Below are positions 48,901-58,188 of a stretch of 64,000 nucleotides of DNA, one piece after another. This DNA comes from Phyllostachys edulis (Eukaryota; Streptophyta; Magnoliopsida; Poales; Poaceae). Numbering within the stretch: the stretch's first letter is position 1; every line of letters begins with the position of its first letter. Location: the NCBI GenBank assembly GCA_036346405.1, contig CM070548.1, forward strand, positions 71,457,739 to 71,521,738, given 5' to 3'. Made by a program: the position numbers and the translations under genes. The notes under the pieces were generated by a model. It was not told the origin of the DNA, ran no database searches, and saw only the letters and a program-made list of their open reading frames with translations.

Positions 48901-51900
48901 AGGGGATAAGCTTGTAATCTCGTGTACCTCATAGAAAGGCTATAAATAGCCCCCCCCCCCCATGTGGGGAGGCGAGAGTTGTATTGTTGGATTTGATTTG
49001 AAATATAAGTTCATCTGCTTCCTGACAACCAGTCCCCTCTTCGAGGACCCTTCGGGTACCAGGGGGTCCCCCCTTCTCTACTGTTTAGTCTTTTAGCTAC
49101 GACAGAAGGGGACCTGGGATTTGGTGTGGAGGTGTGGAAGATCTGATCCGGTGTGGAAGTCTGACGATCCGATCCGGTGTGGAGGATCTGATCTGGTGTG
49201 GTAGGATCTGGTGTGATTGAGGGGGATTTGGTGTGGATTCAGATCGGTGGAGGATCTGGTGTGGCTGCGTGTGCTTTGTTGGGGGAAAGAAGAGAGGATG
49301 GTGTGTTTGCTGAGAGTTCTAGCTGTTGTGTTGCTTGGTGGTGACAGTATCAGAGGTTACGACGGAAGGCATGGAAGACAGGGGTGAAGACTGTTCAGGT
49401 GGTTCTTTGGTGGTCGTGCTAATGGTGGAATTAGTGTCATGCGGTGGTGTTGGTATGGGTGCCGGAGATAGTGTTACTGGAGAGGTCCGAAAAAGAATTG
49501 GGACTGGAGTCAAGCGTAATGGTCTACGACGGAGGTAGAGGTGGTGCAGGCCGAGACTAAGGGCGTGTGGGCAGAGTGGAGGAGGCCGAGGGTGGCTAGG
49601 GGCATGAGGGTAGAGGAGGTTGAGATCGGGGCAGTTGGTAGATGGTGGAAATAGATTTGGTGACGTTCCTGGCAGTATTGGTGATGTCCAACTTTTGGTC
49701 TTTGTGATGATATTGGTTATGAAGTTGATGGATGATAAGTTTTGGTAGATTCTAGTAATGGTATTGCAATATGTAACAAGATGGCCATGATTGTTATCTC
49801 ATGCCCATTTTGAGGGAGAGTGTTGGAGATATTAGAGTTTAGATAAGAGTCCAAGTCGTACGTGAGTCGGACTTAAATCGTGTGCGAGTTGTGTTAGAGT
49901 TGGACTGTAATATTTAACATTATAAATAAAGGGTGTGGGGATCCCAAGAGGGACACAATTAAGGATAGAAATCCCGGAACTGGAGGAAAAACTGGCCGGC
50001 GGCTGGTAACCGGAAAAAATCGGTTGAAATTCGAAAACGAAAATTTGAATTGGGAATTTTAAAAACCGGTTACCGCCTAAAAACCAAAAAAACCGGAACG
50101 GTTGAAATTCAAAAACTGAAATTTGAATAGGGACTTGGGGGTACAATAATTTAAGCATATTTAGCTCATACAATATGTAATTTAGCACAAAAATGCCTAA
50201 ACCAACCTAGAAAGTGCATTATGCTGTCATAAATTTAAATTTAGATTTGAAAAATTTCCAACCTTTTTTTTCTCCGGACCTCCCAAGACCCATCGATTTT
50301 TCAGAATCATGCAAGTTCTGGTCCCAGAATCGCTTTTTTCCTTGCACACAATTATTCCCCGAAATTCTACAAAACTTTTGCTAAGTAATGAGAAAATGAC
50401 TTGTCACTGTGAAGCTAAAGGGTATCATACCCTGGGGATTACGAAATAACGATGAAAATGTGAGTCCTAGGCACTGGAATTGGTTCTCTTCTCCCTAATC
50501 CCTATAAGCCGAAAGGGTAATAGGCTTCAGTGTAAGCATATCCTTCAAGCAAGTCATCTCAAGTTTTAAATTCTAGAGAATAGCTCCGATCAACCCTTTT
50601 TTTTTGGTACGGTCAGTCATCTAAGCTATCAGCCAAGGCAAGTGAGAGTTGTTCAAGAGTTGGGGGTGTATCTTTAGCTCGAGCAGCATCCGCTCCCGAA
50701 ATGTGAGTGAAGCTTTAAACAAAGAAGAACCCAACTCTGTTCGTTTGGGCTTTTGAGGAGCGGGAGAAATTGTTGGAATTTTATGAAATAGTCGTGGGAG
50801 CCAGGATGCATGCCGGTTTCATACGACCTGGTGGAGTGGCACAAGATCTGCCTCTTGGCTTATGTCGAGATATTGATTCCTCCACACAACAATTTGCTTC
50901 TTGTATCGACGAATTAGAAGAGATGCCAACCAACAACCGTATCTGGAAACAACGATTATTGGATATTGGTACTGTCACTGCACAGCAATCAAAGGATTGG
51001 GGATTCAGTGGTGTAATGTTAAGAGGTCGTGCAACATGAAGACATTGATGGCAATGTGGGGGAAGTTCCCATCAGGCAACAACGGTTCTGCCTGACCCTA
51101 CAAAAGCATGCAAATGTCGTCAGTGAAGATTTTGTGCGAAGCCTTGGAGACGACGTACCCAAGGCTAGGGTGAGCTGTGGGGGGACAGCGTAAGTGAGCG
51201 AATGTGTGTAAGCCCAGTCAAAGATTCCTATTCTAGGCGGGGCGGGCCATCAACCTTCGAATGGTGTTGGTCCTACGGACCGTGAACGGATTCGCCTCTG
51301 GCCTTTGGGCATGTCGGAACCGCATGAGTTCAACGGGGTGGAGCACGGTCCGCCAAAATCGGCATAGGTTAGGTGCGACTTTCCCCTATAACCGAGAAAG
51401 CCATCCAATAGCAAACCTAACCCCAACCTAGACAAATAGAGTAGTGGGGTCTCAAATCCTATTATTTTGGAAAGGATAACTGATCAAAGAGACGTAGCTT
51501 TTTCTCTCTTTCCTTCAGTCCTTGCCACCAAGCTTCTTTATTGGAGTTGACTTATAGTGGTTGGTTCTTGCGAACTACCTAGTATAAACTTTTGCTTAGT
51601 TTGCTCTCTTCTTTTCCCATTCCTTTCCTTTACTGACATAATGGTGTGTAACAGTTTTGTCAATAGCATGATGCATCCACAGTTCCACACAGATATATTT
51701 CATTTTCATTTTGAGTTGTTTTGACTATCAACTGTAAAAGTCTTTCTTCACAACCTATCGGTTCTGTTTTCCAGGATACTAGCTAATTCGAAGCCCTGTC
51801 CGAAGTGCAAGCGGCCTATTGAAAAAAACCAGGGCTGCATGCACATTACCTGCACACCGCCATGTAAATTCGAATTTTGCTGGTACAAAATCACATTGTT

Positions 51901-54123
51901 GCTACAGTTCTTATAGTTGTTGCATCTTCGGATAGTTGACACAGCTACACTCTGAATTCAGGCTTTGTCTTGGACCATGGTCAGATCATGGAGAGAGGAC
52001 AGGTGGCTTCTATGCTTGTAATCGTTACGAGTCAGCAAGGCAAGAGGGAGCGGTAATGGTTCACCCAATCTTAAGTATCAAGTTTCTAGTATAGTACTGA
52101 ATTGTTTACACTAATTTCTTCCACATTGTTGTTACAGTACGACGATTCTGAAAGAAGAAGAGAAATGGCAAAGAACTCCCTTGAGAGATATACACATTAC
52201 TATGAACGATGGGCAGCCAATCAGTCAGTAAGTGATGTTCAACTCATTTAGCACCATTGATATTCCTTTAATGTCAGTTCTCGAGTTGGTAAAAGGTGGC
52301 CTGAACAATATCTACATACTCAAATGGCATAGGCCTGTGACTCCAAAATATCCAATTGGCAACTGACTGAATAATTTCTTTCAATTTAGTTGTGACTTGT
52401 GAGTCCTTTGGGATGATAAAAATATATTCAGTTTTTTTATATAGCAAATGCCATGAGCCCATGTATACTATAAATGAATAGTGTGCAAAGATCAATGCTA
52501 AGTTAGGATGAGACAACTTGAAAGTGGTGTTTGACTGCAATACTGTTCTCAATTGCAGTGATGGTTTCTTTGTTGCTTGTCAAACTTGCCAGGAGCTCCT
52601 TTATGGTTGCAGAAATAGAGTGTAGGATATTTCGAGTTTCTCAAGACTCAATGTGATAGTGTCAAGGGATAGAATATTGATGATAGTATTCACTTTTCAG
52701 TAAGCTGAGTTAGGAAAATAAAGATATAAACATACTCTTTTTTTGTTGCTTGGTTCTTTATTTTGATCGATGCTCTAATTTATGTGCTACTAGGAACTTT
52801 TTTTGTATGCATGTAACAGACTATTTAGTACGTTTAATATATATTTTTATTATGATGTAGTCAAGGCAAAAGGCGCTAGGGGATCTGCAGAGTCTGCAAA
52901 ATGATAAGGTAGCTGACATTTGCCTTTTTCTTTTTCCTTTTTTAAACTTATTTTGTATTAAAGCAAAGCCATTCGTGGTCTAGACTATTCACTAGAGTAG
53001 TTTGGATTTGCAACTTCTTAATAAAACTCCTGAACACCTAATGACAGCTATTTGTTTTGTAAATCCTTCAGCTTGAAAAGCTAAGTGATATACAAAGCCA
53101 ACCCGAGTCACAGCTCAAGTTCATAATAGAAGCATGGTTACAGGTATCGTTCACTTCATTAATGTTCAAGTCATCAAGTGTCGCCAGTGCCTTGTTTAGT
53201 TCTCTTGTCAACTATCGTTGTACCTGAATATCTCATCCCGGAGTATAATCTCATTTTGCAGATTGTTGAGTGTAGGAGGGTATTGAAGTGGACTTACGCT
53301 TATGGTTATTACCTTCCAGAGCATGAACATGCCAAAAGGCAGTTCTTTGAATACCTGCAAGGTTTACACTTTTCCTATTGTAGATTACATTTCTAAGTAT
53401 CTGTCAGTGGGTTTCTTTTTGGTGTTACTTATTCAGGTGAAGCAGAATCAGGTTTGGAACGCCTTCATTAATGTGTCGAGAAAGAACTTCAGATCTACCT
53501 TGAAGCAGACTGCCCATGTAAAGATTTCAATGACTTCCGTACAAAATTGGCTGGATTGACCAGGTAATGATAAATCATACTGTATTTTATTTTTGGATTA
53601 GTGTTGTGTTTCTCCAATTGTTGTCATCGTCCATAATCATGAACGGATGTTCAACAGCATTTGTCATAAGTTTTAAAGATACTGGTTTCCACAGTGTAAT
53701 AAAGTGACTTTTCACCCTTTGTGCAACCTCACAAATCTGGCAACTGGCGGTTTTGTTTTCCTTAATTTAGTTATTTGTCATGCCATTCGTATATTTTTTT
53801 CACTCATCTTCACTTGACATTTTTGACCATTTAACAGTGTAACTCGGAATTATTTCGAAAATCTTGTCCGTGCTTTGGAGTCTGGATTAAATGATGTTGG
53901 ACCTCATAGCGGCAATGGTGCATGCAGCAAGGCCGTAAATTCAAAGAGCCTTGGCGGTAAGAGTAAGAGTGGCAAGAACAAGGCACCTGGTACTGTCTCC
54001 AAGTCAGGTGGCTCAACCCGCGGTATGGATGATGGCAACATTTGGGCATGCGATCAGTGCACATTCGCAAACCCTAGATCTTCTAGAACCTGCCAGGTTT
54101 GTGAGCATCAGCAGCACCGATAG
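39948..54123 (+). CDS. ARIADNE-type RBR E3 ubiquitin ligase, with a premature stop in exon 14
   Basis: It transfers ubiquitin from E2 to substrate via a RING2 cysteine thioester. Exons (GT-AG): 39948-40088, 43693-43817, 44242-44344, 44689-44779, 46208-46380, 47034-47138, 47220-47308, 51775-51882, 51962-52052, 52138-52227, 52861-52908, 53072-53143, 53262-53361, 53437-53563, 53838-54123. The frame has 583 codons, a usual plant ARI length. Domains: acidic N-terminus (1-47), UBA-like (about 48-105), RING1 126-154 (CGIC, CGHPFCGTC), IBR about 212-262 (WCPAPGCEYAVEF), RING2 284-323 with catalytic Cys297 in NQGCMHITC, Ariadne helices, and a RanBP2-type zinc finger at the end (WACDQCTFANPRSSRTCQVC). 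TAA at 53469-53471 (codon 457) interrupts LERLHQCxEKELQ. Without it the gene would look intact. The start was chosen because MDSEDDTRDSADEDFYNGGE is a typical ARI N-terminus. Introns are inflated by transposons. Confidence 0.93.
42070..42308. mobile_element. Probable MITE in intron 1 with GGTTTGGT-type ends
   Basis: The left end reads ggggcggtttggttggtagc. The right end, on the minus strand, reads GGCTGTCTGGTTTGGTAGC. These are imperfect inverted ends like those of Tourist/PIF-Harbinger MITEs. I could not define a target duplication, so limits are approximate. Confidence 0.4.
42428..42761. mobile_element. Fold-back MITE, Mutator type, intron 1
   Basis: The 334-bp element is almost entirely inverted repeat. 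The ends are gagtaaatttcgcaaaactc and its complement. The target duplication is 9 bp, tttttgtta, at 42419-42427 and 42762-42770. The phrase acaaaactccagatttaa recurs several times in each arm, so arms also contain internal repeats. It could form a long hairpin in the intron RNA. Confidence 0.9.
42779..43145. mobile_element. Second long-TIR MITE in intron 1, with GTCACGCCA palindromes
   Basis: The 367-bp element has inverted arms of about 85 bp (both containing aaccttttttaaa and a tttccaaatct block). A 5-bp direct repeat tcctg lies at 42774-42778 and 43146-43150. The centre holds several copies of gtcacgccatgggtggtggc and its complement tggcgtgac, making a series of nested hairpins. Superfamily is unclear. 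It lies 17 bp from the previous MITE. Confidence 0.8.
45355..45510. mobile_element. hAT-type MITE in intron 4, GC-rich
   Basis: The 156-bp element has inverted ends cagtgttcc and ggaacactg and an 8-bp target duplication tattttcc at 45347-45354 and 45511-45518, a hAT signature. The interior is built from repeats of ctaggcg and its complement (for example gcctagcgcctaggcgggcg), so it folds on itself many ways. Confidence 0.9.
46480..46716. mobile_element. Tourist-like MITE in intron 5, apparently two joined copies
   Basis: Ends are gggcctgcttggatagggag and, inverted, ggcttgtttggataggcaag. Target duplication tta is at 46477-46479 and 46717-46719, typical of PIF/Harbinger Tourist elements. An internal aacaagcc near 46587-46596 looks like another terminus, so this may be two adjacent related copies of about 116 bp. 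Confidence 0.85.
47633..47646 (+). repeat. Left flanking direct repeat of the NUMT, first half
   Basis: It reads acctagtagaaact; its second half (tttgctaag) is at 50377-50385 after the copia insertion. It pairs with 51577-51599. Confidence 0.75.
47647..47806 (+). repeat. 5' LTR of the intronic copia-type element
   Basis: It runs from tgttggagatattagagttt to gaaattctaca. A TATA-like ctataaata lies near 47747-47755. Confidence 0.92.
47821..48525 (+). other. Interior of the non-autonomous copia element, left part, no gene
   Basis: It is GC-rich and then purine-rich (48360-48520 is mostly A and G). Frames such as 48048-48533 translate to low-complexity K/E/R sequence without a domain. No product is called. 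Confidence 0.55.
48526..49104 (+). mobile_element. Solo LTR inside the intronic copia element
   Basis: The 579-bp segment runs from tgtcgtagggg to agctacgaca with a short inverted repeat TGTCGTAG/CTACGACA. Target duplication gaagg is at 48521-48525 and 49105-49109. A TATA box, ctataaatag, lies at 48940-48949, directly before a run of 12 C. This implies + orientation. No internal region remains, so it arose by LTR-LTR recombination. Confidence 0.92.
49110..49820 (+). other. Interior of the non-autonomous copia element, right part, no gene
   Basis: It includes a run of related phrases (gatccggtgtgg, gatctggtgtgg) at 49145-49265, a short degenerate repeat. No protein domain is seen. Confidence 0.55.
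49821..50371 (+). repeat. 3' LTR of the intronic copia-type element, split by a MITE
   Basis: It comprises 49821-49961 and 50355-50371, with the MITE between them. It ends gaaattctaca, followed by target copy aaact. Confidence 0.92.
49962..50345. mobile_element. MITE (384 bp) inside the 3' LTR
   Basis: The 9-bp direct repeat acacaatta at 49953-49961 and 50346-50354 flanks it exactly, and removing it restores an LTR collinear with the 5' LTR. Ends are weakly inverted (aggata and, inverted, aaggaa). The interior has repeated ccggttaccg/ gttgaaattc phrases. The 9-bp duplication suggests a Mutator relative, but hAT with 8 bp cannot be ruled out. Confidence 0.78.
50386..51576 (+). other. nad7: Nuclear insertion of mitochondrial DNA (NUMT) covering a nad7 exon and flanking introns
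   Basis: The segment encodes plant mitochondrial NADH dehydrogenase subunit 7 in one exon (50740-51027), with upstream and downstream sequence that reads as group II intron DNA. It is flanked by 23-bp direct repeats with two mismatches: acctagtataaacttttgct at 51577 onward, and on the left acctagtagaaact (47633-47646) joined across the copia element to tttgctaag (50377-50385). These repeats probably arose from the staggered break repaired with the mitochondrial fragment. Limits follow from the repeats. Identity of the intron portions is from memory of plant mitochondrial style, not alignment. Confidence 0.82.
50740..51027 (+). pseudogene. nad7: Mitochondrial nad7 exon fragment in the nucleus
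   Basis: It reads WAFEEREKLLEFYEIVVGAR, then MHAGFIRPGGVAQDLPLGLC and RDIDSSTQQFASCIDELEEM, ending TVTAQQSKDWGFSGVMLRG. This is the well-conserved complex I 49-kDa subunit (NuoD/Nad7) region. It is open but isolated: neighbouring nad7 exons are not here and mitochondrial introns cannot be spliced in the nucleus. It is removed with intron 7 of the ARIADNE-like gene, so no product is expected. Confidence 0.92.
51577..51599 (+). repeat. Right flanking direct repeat of the NUMT
   Basis: The 23-bp copy begins acctagtataaact and ends tttgcttag. It has two mismatches to the left copy. Confidence 0.75.
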
Positions 54124-55148
54124 CTCTAATCAAGCATTGAAGATTTGGATTCAGTTGGATTGGAAACCCCTGTACGTGCCTGAAGGCACATAACACATGA
54201 AATTAATCACATCTGGGGCAGGCTACAGCGAGAGGGTGAAATAGAGGAGCAAGCGCAGCTAAAAAGAAATAGTAGATTTTTGTGTCCTGATTGCGTATTA
54301 ACTGATGGTACCCCTGCAGCCTCACTCCATACCATGGTTCGTGTGTATATAACTATCACCCAATCTTTGCTCTGTTTCGTTTAAGAGGTCTAATGGCGGG
54401 CGTTTGCCTGCAATGATCTGAGCTCTTGTAGCGTTGTACAACTGTTGTAAACTTGCAATAATGTTTTGACCCATATTCAAGACAATCTATGTTTGCCGGG
54501 TTTTTTTTTTTGGGGGGGGGGGGGGGGGGTTCGAGGGAAAACAGCTGGCGAAGTGCCAAGAAAGTTGTGTTGTAATTCGGCTCTCTTCTGGCGTATGGTT
54601 CGGGTCTGTTTTAGGCGATCGATAGAAGTTTCTATTTCTTATGGTACCGAGGGTTTTTATCTCACACGTCGACAGCAGCGACGGCGCAGTAGTCTCGTCG
54701 CAGATCGTAGGGCTAATGCTGGATTGTGTGTGTACTGCAGCCGTATGTATATACTGTACCAGTACTCTCTCCTCTTTTTTACTTGGCTCTCTTTTTTTAC
54801 TTGACGTTTTTGATTTTTTACCGTCTTTGAGATGAAACTTTGATAGTTACTTTTTATAATTTTACATTAAGATGACTAGTATAATTACAATATTATGAAG
54901 GCATTTATAATGACAAATCTAAAGATGTAATTTTTATATAGCCATTTTAGATAGTTTTAAACCTATTAGGGGTGGAACTTTGAAAAGTTTGATGGCACGA
55001 ATTATGGAACGTCGAGGAAAAAAGAATAGAGGGGTATATGGCAGGGGAAATACATGTATTCGTACTAATATACCAATACGCGTGAACAATTGTTGAAGAT
55101 GAATGTGGTGGAGACAAGGGCGCAGCTGCCTGTAAGCCCACCCGAAGA
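54124..55148 (+). other. 3' UTR and flank of the ARIADNE-like gene
   Basis: The 3' UTR probably extends to 54450-54500. A near-canonical polyadenylation signal is not obvious; aataatg at 54458 is a possible near-upstream element. The rest, including 54600-55140, shows no gene. 54830-54960 is AT-rich and may be MITE debris, with no boundaries that I can fix. Confidence 0.5.
54501..54529 (+). repeat. Homopolymer tract T11-G18
   Basis: Eleven T are followed directly by eighteen G. Length is likely unreliable in sequencing, and the G run could form quadruplex-type structures. Confidence 0.95.
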
Positions 55149-55884
55149 GAGTTTTCGCTATAAATGGCACTATTGGCATTGCTATTAGTAAAAACAGCGT
55201 TCTCGTAGCCGTAATGTCATTTCTGGCACTATGGACTTGCTGGTGTGCGACGTGTGTCCTACACTGTTCTTTCTGCGCACATAGTTCACCTTTGCCGTTC
55301 CCTGGTGGCTCGGACGGCCCTCTGTATGTCACGTCGCTGCCTGCCGTGCGTCCCCTGGTCGGACAACGTTCGTCTGTGGCTCCTTGGCCCGGACAGACCT
55401 CGTCAGGCACTGCCCGACGGCCGCGGCGTGCACCAAGTGGCGCCGGCCGCTGGCGTCCGTGGCACCTCGGCTCGACAACCGTCGTCGCCAAGTGACCGCC
55501 TACCGCTTGTCCATGCCCCTGGCCCTGAACTCCTGCGCCGTTGCCTGGTGGTTCGGATGCCACCTTGTCTGTGCCTCTGCCTCGACCTCTGCCGCGCCAC
55601 CGCCACATTTCAGTGTGTCTCGACCCGGTCAGGCCCCCTAGCCTCGCAGACTCGCCTCGTCTTTTTCCTCCCCCTCCCTGCTTTCACCCATCCCTTTCTC
55701 CCTTCTGGTTGCTTTTGGTGTGAGATTTTAGCACATTTTCACCTACGACAACGCATCGCCCTACGTACCGCCAAAAGCATCATATGTCACCTCATCTTAT
55801 CGTTCGTCCCATCCATCACCTCGCTGCCTCCCATATGCATGCCTAATCATGTCGCTCCGTTTACGCGAAACGCCTTCCCACACC

Positions 55885-55891
55885 TATAAAA
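55885..55891 (+). promoter_or_regulatory. TATA box of the MuDR-type gene
   Basis: It reads cacctataaaaaccgg, followed within 50-100 bp by a CT-rich leader and then a likely splice donor (aag/gtaagg, about 56062). Transcription would start near 55915-55925. Confidence 0.65.
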
Positions 55892-56061
55892 ACCGGCGCC
55901 GCGCTCGCTCTCGTTCTCATTCTGGAATTCATTCTCGTTCTCGCGCTTGTCGCTGAGAACAAAGAGAATTGAACTAAAACTTTGTTCGGATTACACTGTG
56001 AAGTAAATAGTATTTAGAGCAGTGGTTAAGACTGTATAAGTACTGTGAGGTCACCATCAAG

Positions 56062-56816
56062 GTAAGGTAAAATTATTTTTTATGCTTTAGTTGTAATTAT
56101 TTCAGTCGTAGTCAATTAGCGGTAATTTATTAATCGTAGTTAGTTAGTGATAATTTACGCATAGTTTATAAGTGGTAATTAGCGGTTGTAATTATATACT
56201 CATACTAAATTAGTTGTAATTAATTAGTCACAATTAATTAGTGAAAATGAAGTATTAATTAATTAATTAGTCGTAATTAAATTTCACATAGTTTATTAGC
56301 GCTAATTACATTAGGTCAAATTAAGTGGTCGTATTTACGTGACCGTAATTAATTTGTTGGTAAGTAATAACTCGTAGTTAATTAGTGGTAATTAAATAAA
56401 CATAATTAATTACAAATAATTAATGACACGTAGTTTAATTCAATGGGAATTACTTAGATGTAGTGTAATGAATTAATTGTAATTAATTCAATGGGAATTA
56501 CTTAGATGTAATTAATTAGTCGTAAGTAATTTATTGATAAGTAATCAATTTTTGCTAATTAATTAATTATTCGTATTCAATTAATCGTATTTAATTGCTT
56601 ACTTGTATGTAATATGTCATAATCATCTGTGTCATGGGTAATTAGTGGCAAATAAATTACTCGTAATTAATTAGTAATTTTTTTAGTTCTATTTAATTTG
56701 TGGTAATTGAAGAAATAATCTCATGTAAGTAGTCGTGTACAATAAATTAATTAGTGCTAATTACATACCCTGTTTGTTATATTGTGTACTGTAAATCGGG
56801 TTGTTGTGGCTTTAGG
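56062..56816 (+). other. AT-rich leader intron of the MuDR-type gene
   Basis: It is bounded by AAG/GTAAGG at 56062 and a TTTAG acceptor at about 56816. The interior is made of degenerate copies of gtaattaattagt-like words, giving a 750-bp low-complexity stretch with no gene. A 5' UTR intron before the transposase is plausible but not proven. Confidence 0.55.
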
Positions 56817-58188
56817 TAATTTCAAACATACAAGACTTGGTAGTGTTTTATGGCGACGGTCTCGTACGGGCTGGACTCGATGGGTTAGACCTGTCAAGAT
56901 GCCAGTACAAGGTGATCCGGGAGGAGGGATTCGATACGATGAATATTCACGAGCTTAGGAGCTGCATTAGGAGGGAGTTCGACACGGAGCCAACGATGAA
57001 GAAACTTGTCATCGAGGCGGTCACCTGCATGAGTAGGGGAGGGCAAGGTGTATGAGAGCTAGTCAAGGTGAACGGAAGCGTAGTATGGGGCCAGTACATG
57101 CGGATTGCTTCCCAGCCCAAGGCGGTGTTATACGGAAAGCCGATGGTGTACGTGAATTTTGTACGTAGGCCGCCGGGAAACCTTGATGATGCTGGTGCCT
57201 CAGGAAGCGAGCAACCGCAGCGAAGCTCGAAGACGGTAGCACAGAATGTGATGTTTTGGAGGAAGTCCACGAGAGAAGAGTTGCACATAATTTTGTGCAA
57301 AATGAGGGGGCGGGATTGTGGTGGTCGGTACGCATTGACTTCAATGAGTATCTACCGGACCAGCCTCTCGGGTTGGAGTCTGACGAGGACGTCGACCCAG
57401 GCTCGGATGGTAGTGAGGAGGACACACCCTAGGGTGCTGGTCCTACCGGCAGAATTGTTTCTTCGGAGGTGTCGTACATGGCATCTAAACTTGATGATAT
57501 CGTAGTACGATCGCTCGTACTGCTGTAAGAAGAAGTGTCCTAGTGAGGGTTTGATGCTGACACCCTCTTAGTCGGGCAACACTTCCCTAGCAAGGCAATC
57601 GTGCAACAAGCTATAACATGGTACACCTTGTCCATTAGCCATGTGTACTGAGTGCACCGGTCTAACCCAGGACATTATACAGTGAAGTGTGTAGTGGAAG
57701 GCTGCCCTGGCAAGGTCAGCGCTCACCGAGCAAAGTTCTTCGGCTCGGTCTTCACGGTCAAGGCGGTGACCAACCATACTTGTGAGCTTAGCGAGCTGCT
57801 GCAGCGACATCAGAATATGACTTCCGCATATTTGGAAAGCCTCATCAGCCACCTAGTTGCGGAGAACGTGTCCGTGTCAACCAAGATACTGCTATCAGAA
57901 TTTGCCAATTTGGTTGGTTATCCTGTTAGTTATAGCAAGGTCCAACGAGCCAAGCAGAAGGTTATCGAGTCCATGTATAGGACATACGAAGAGGTGTACA
58001 ACCTTGTACTGAGAATGCTTCACCAGATTACCGAAGCAAATCTCGACACGTACATAAACAATCTTGAAAGTGAAGATGCTGATGGAGGCCCCAACTGCTT
58101 TATACTGAACCGGGTGTTCTAGACTTTCGCCCAGGCCATAGAGGGCTTCAAGTTCTATCATCCTGTGCTCACGATGGATGGCACTTTG

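Larger units (their letters stand above)
47647..50371 (+). mobile_element. Small non-autonomous copia-type LTR element in intron 7
   Basis: LTRs are 47647-47806 (160 bp) and 49821-50371 (about 158 bp once a MITE is removed). Target duplication aaact is at 47642-47646 and 50372-50376. A primer site tggcatcaaagcca at 47807-47820 (initiator Met type) and a purine-rich tract tttgagggagag at 49809-49820 set + orientation. Without its two later insertions it is about 1.75 kb. The interior encodes no gag or pol domain, so it is TRIM-like or a deletion derivative moved in trans. The LTRs differ at roughly eleven positions. Confidence 0.92.

Noticed and set aside
50386..51576. Functional nad7 gene
   Set aside because: Only one exon with mitochondrial intron flanks lies inside a nuclear intron. 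No other exon or organelle targeting signal is present.
55149..55210. Confirmed MULE TIR
   Set aside because: The sequence gagttttcgctataaatggc resembles known rice MULE ends, but the partner lies outside the window, so it is kept only as an approximate limit.
54934..55889. Protein-coding gene in the GC-rich stretch
   Set aside because: ORFs 54934-55608 (minus) and 55245-55889 (plus) overlap in antisense, have no domain, and lie where a MULE end and promoter are expected.
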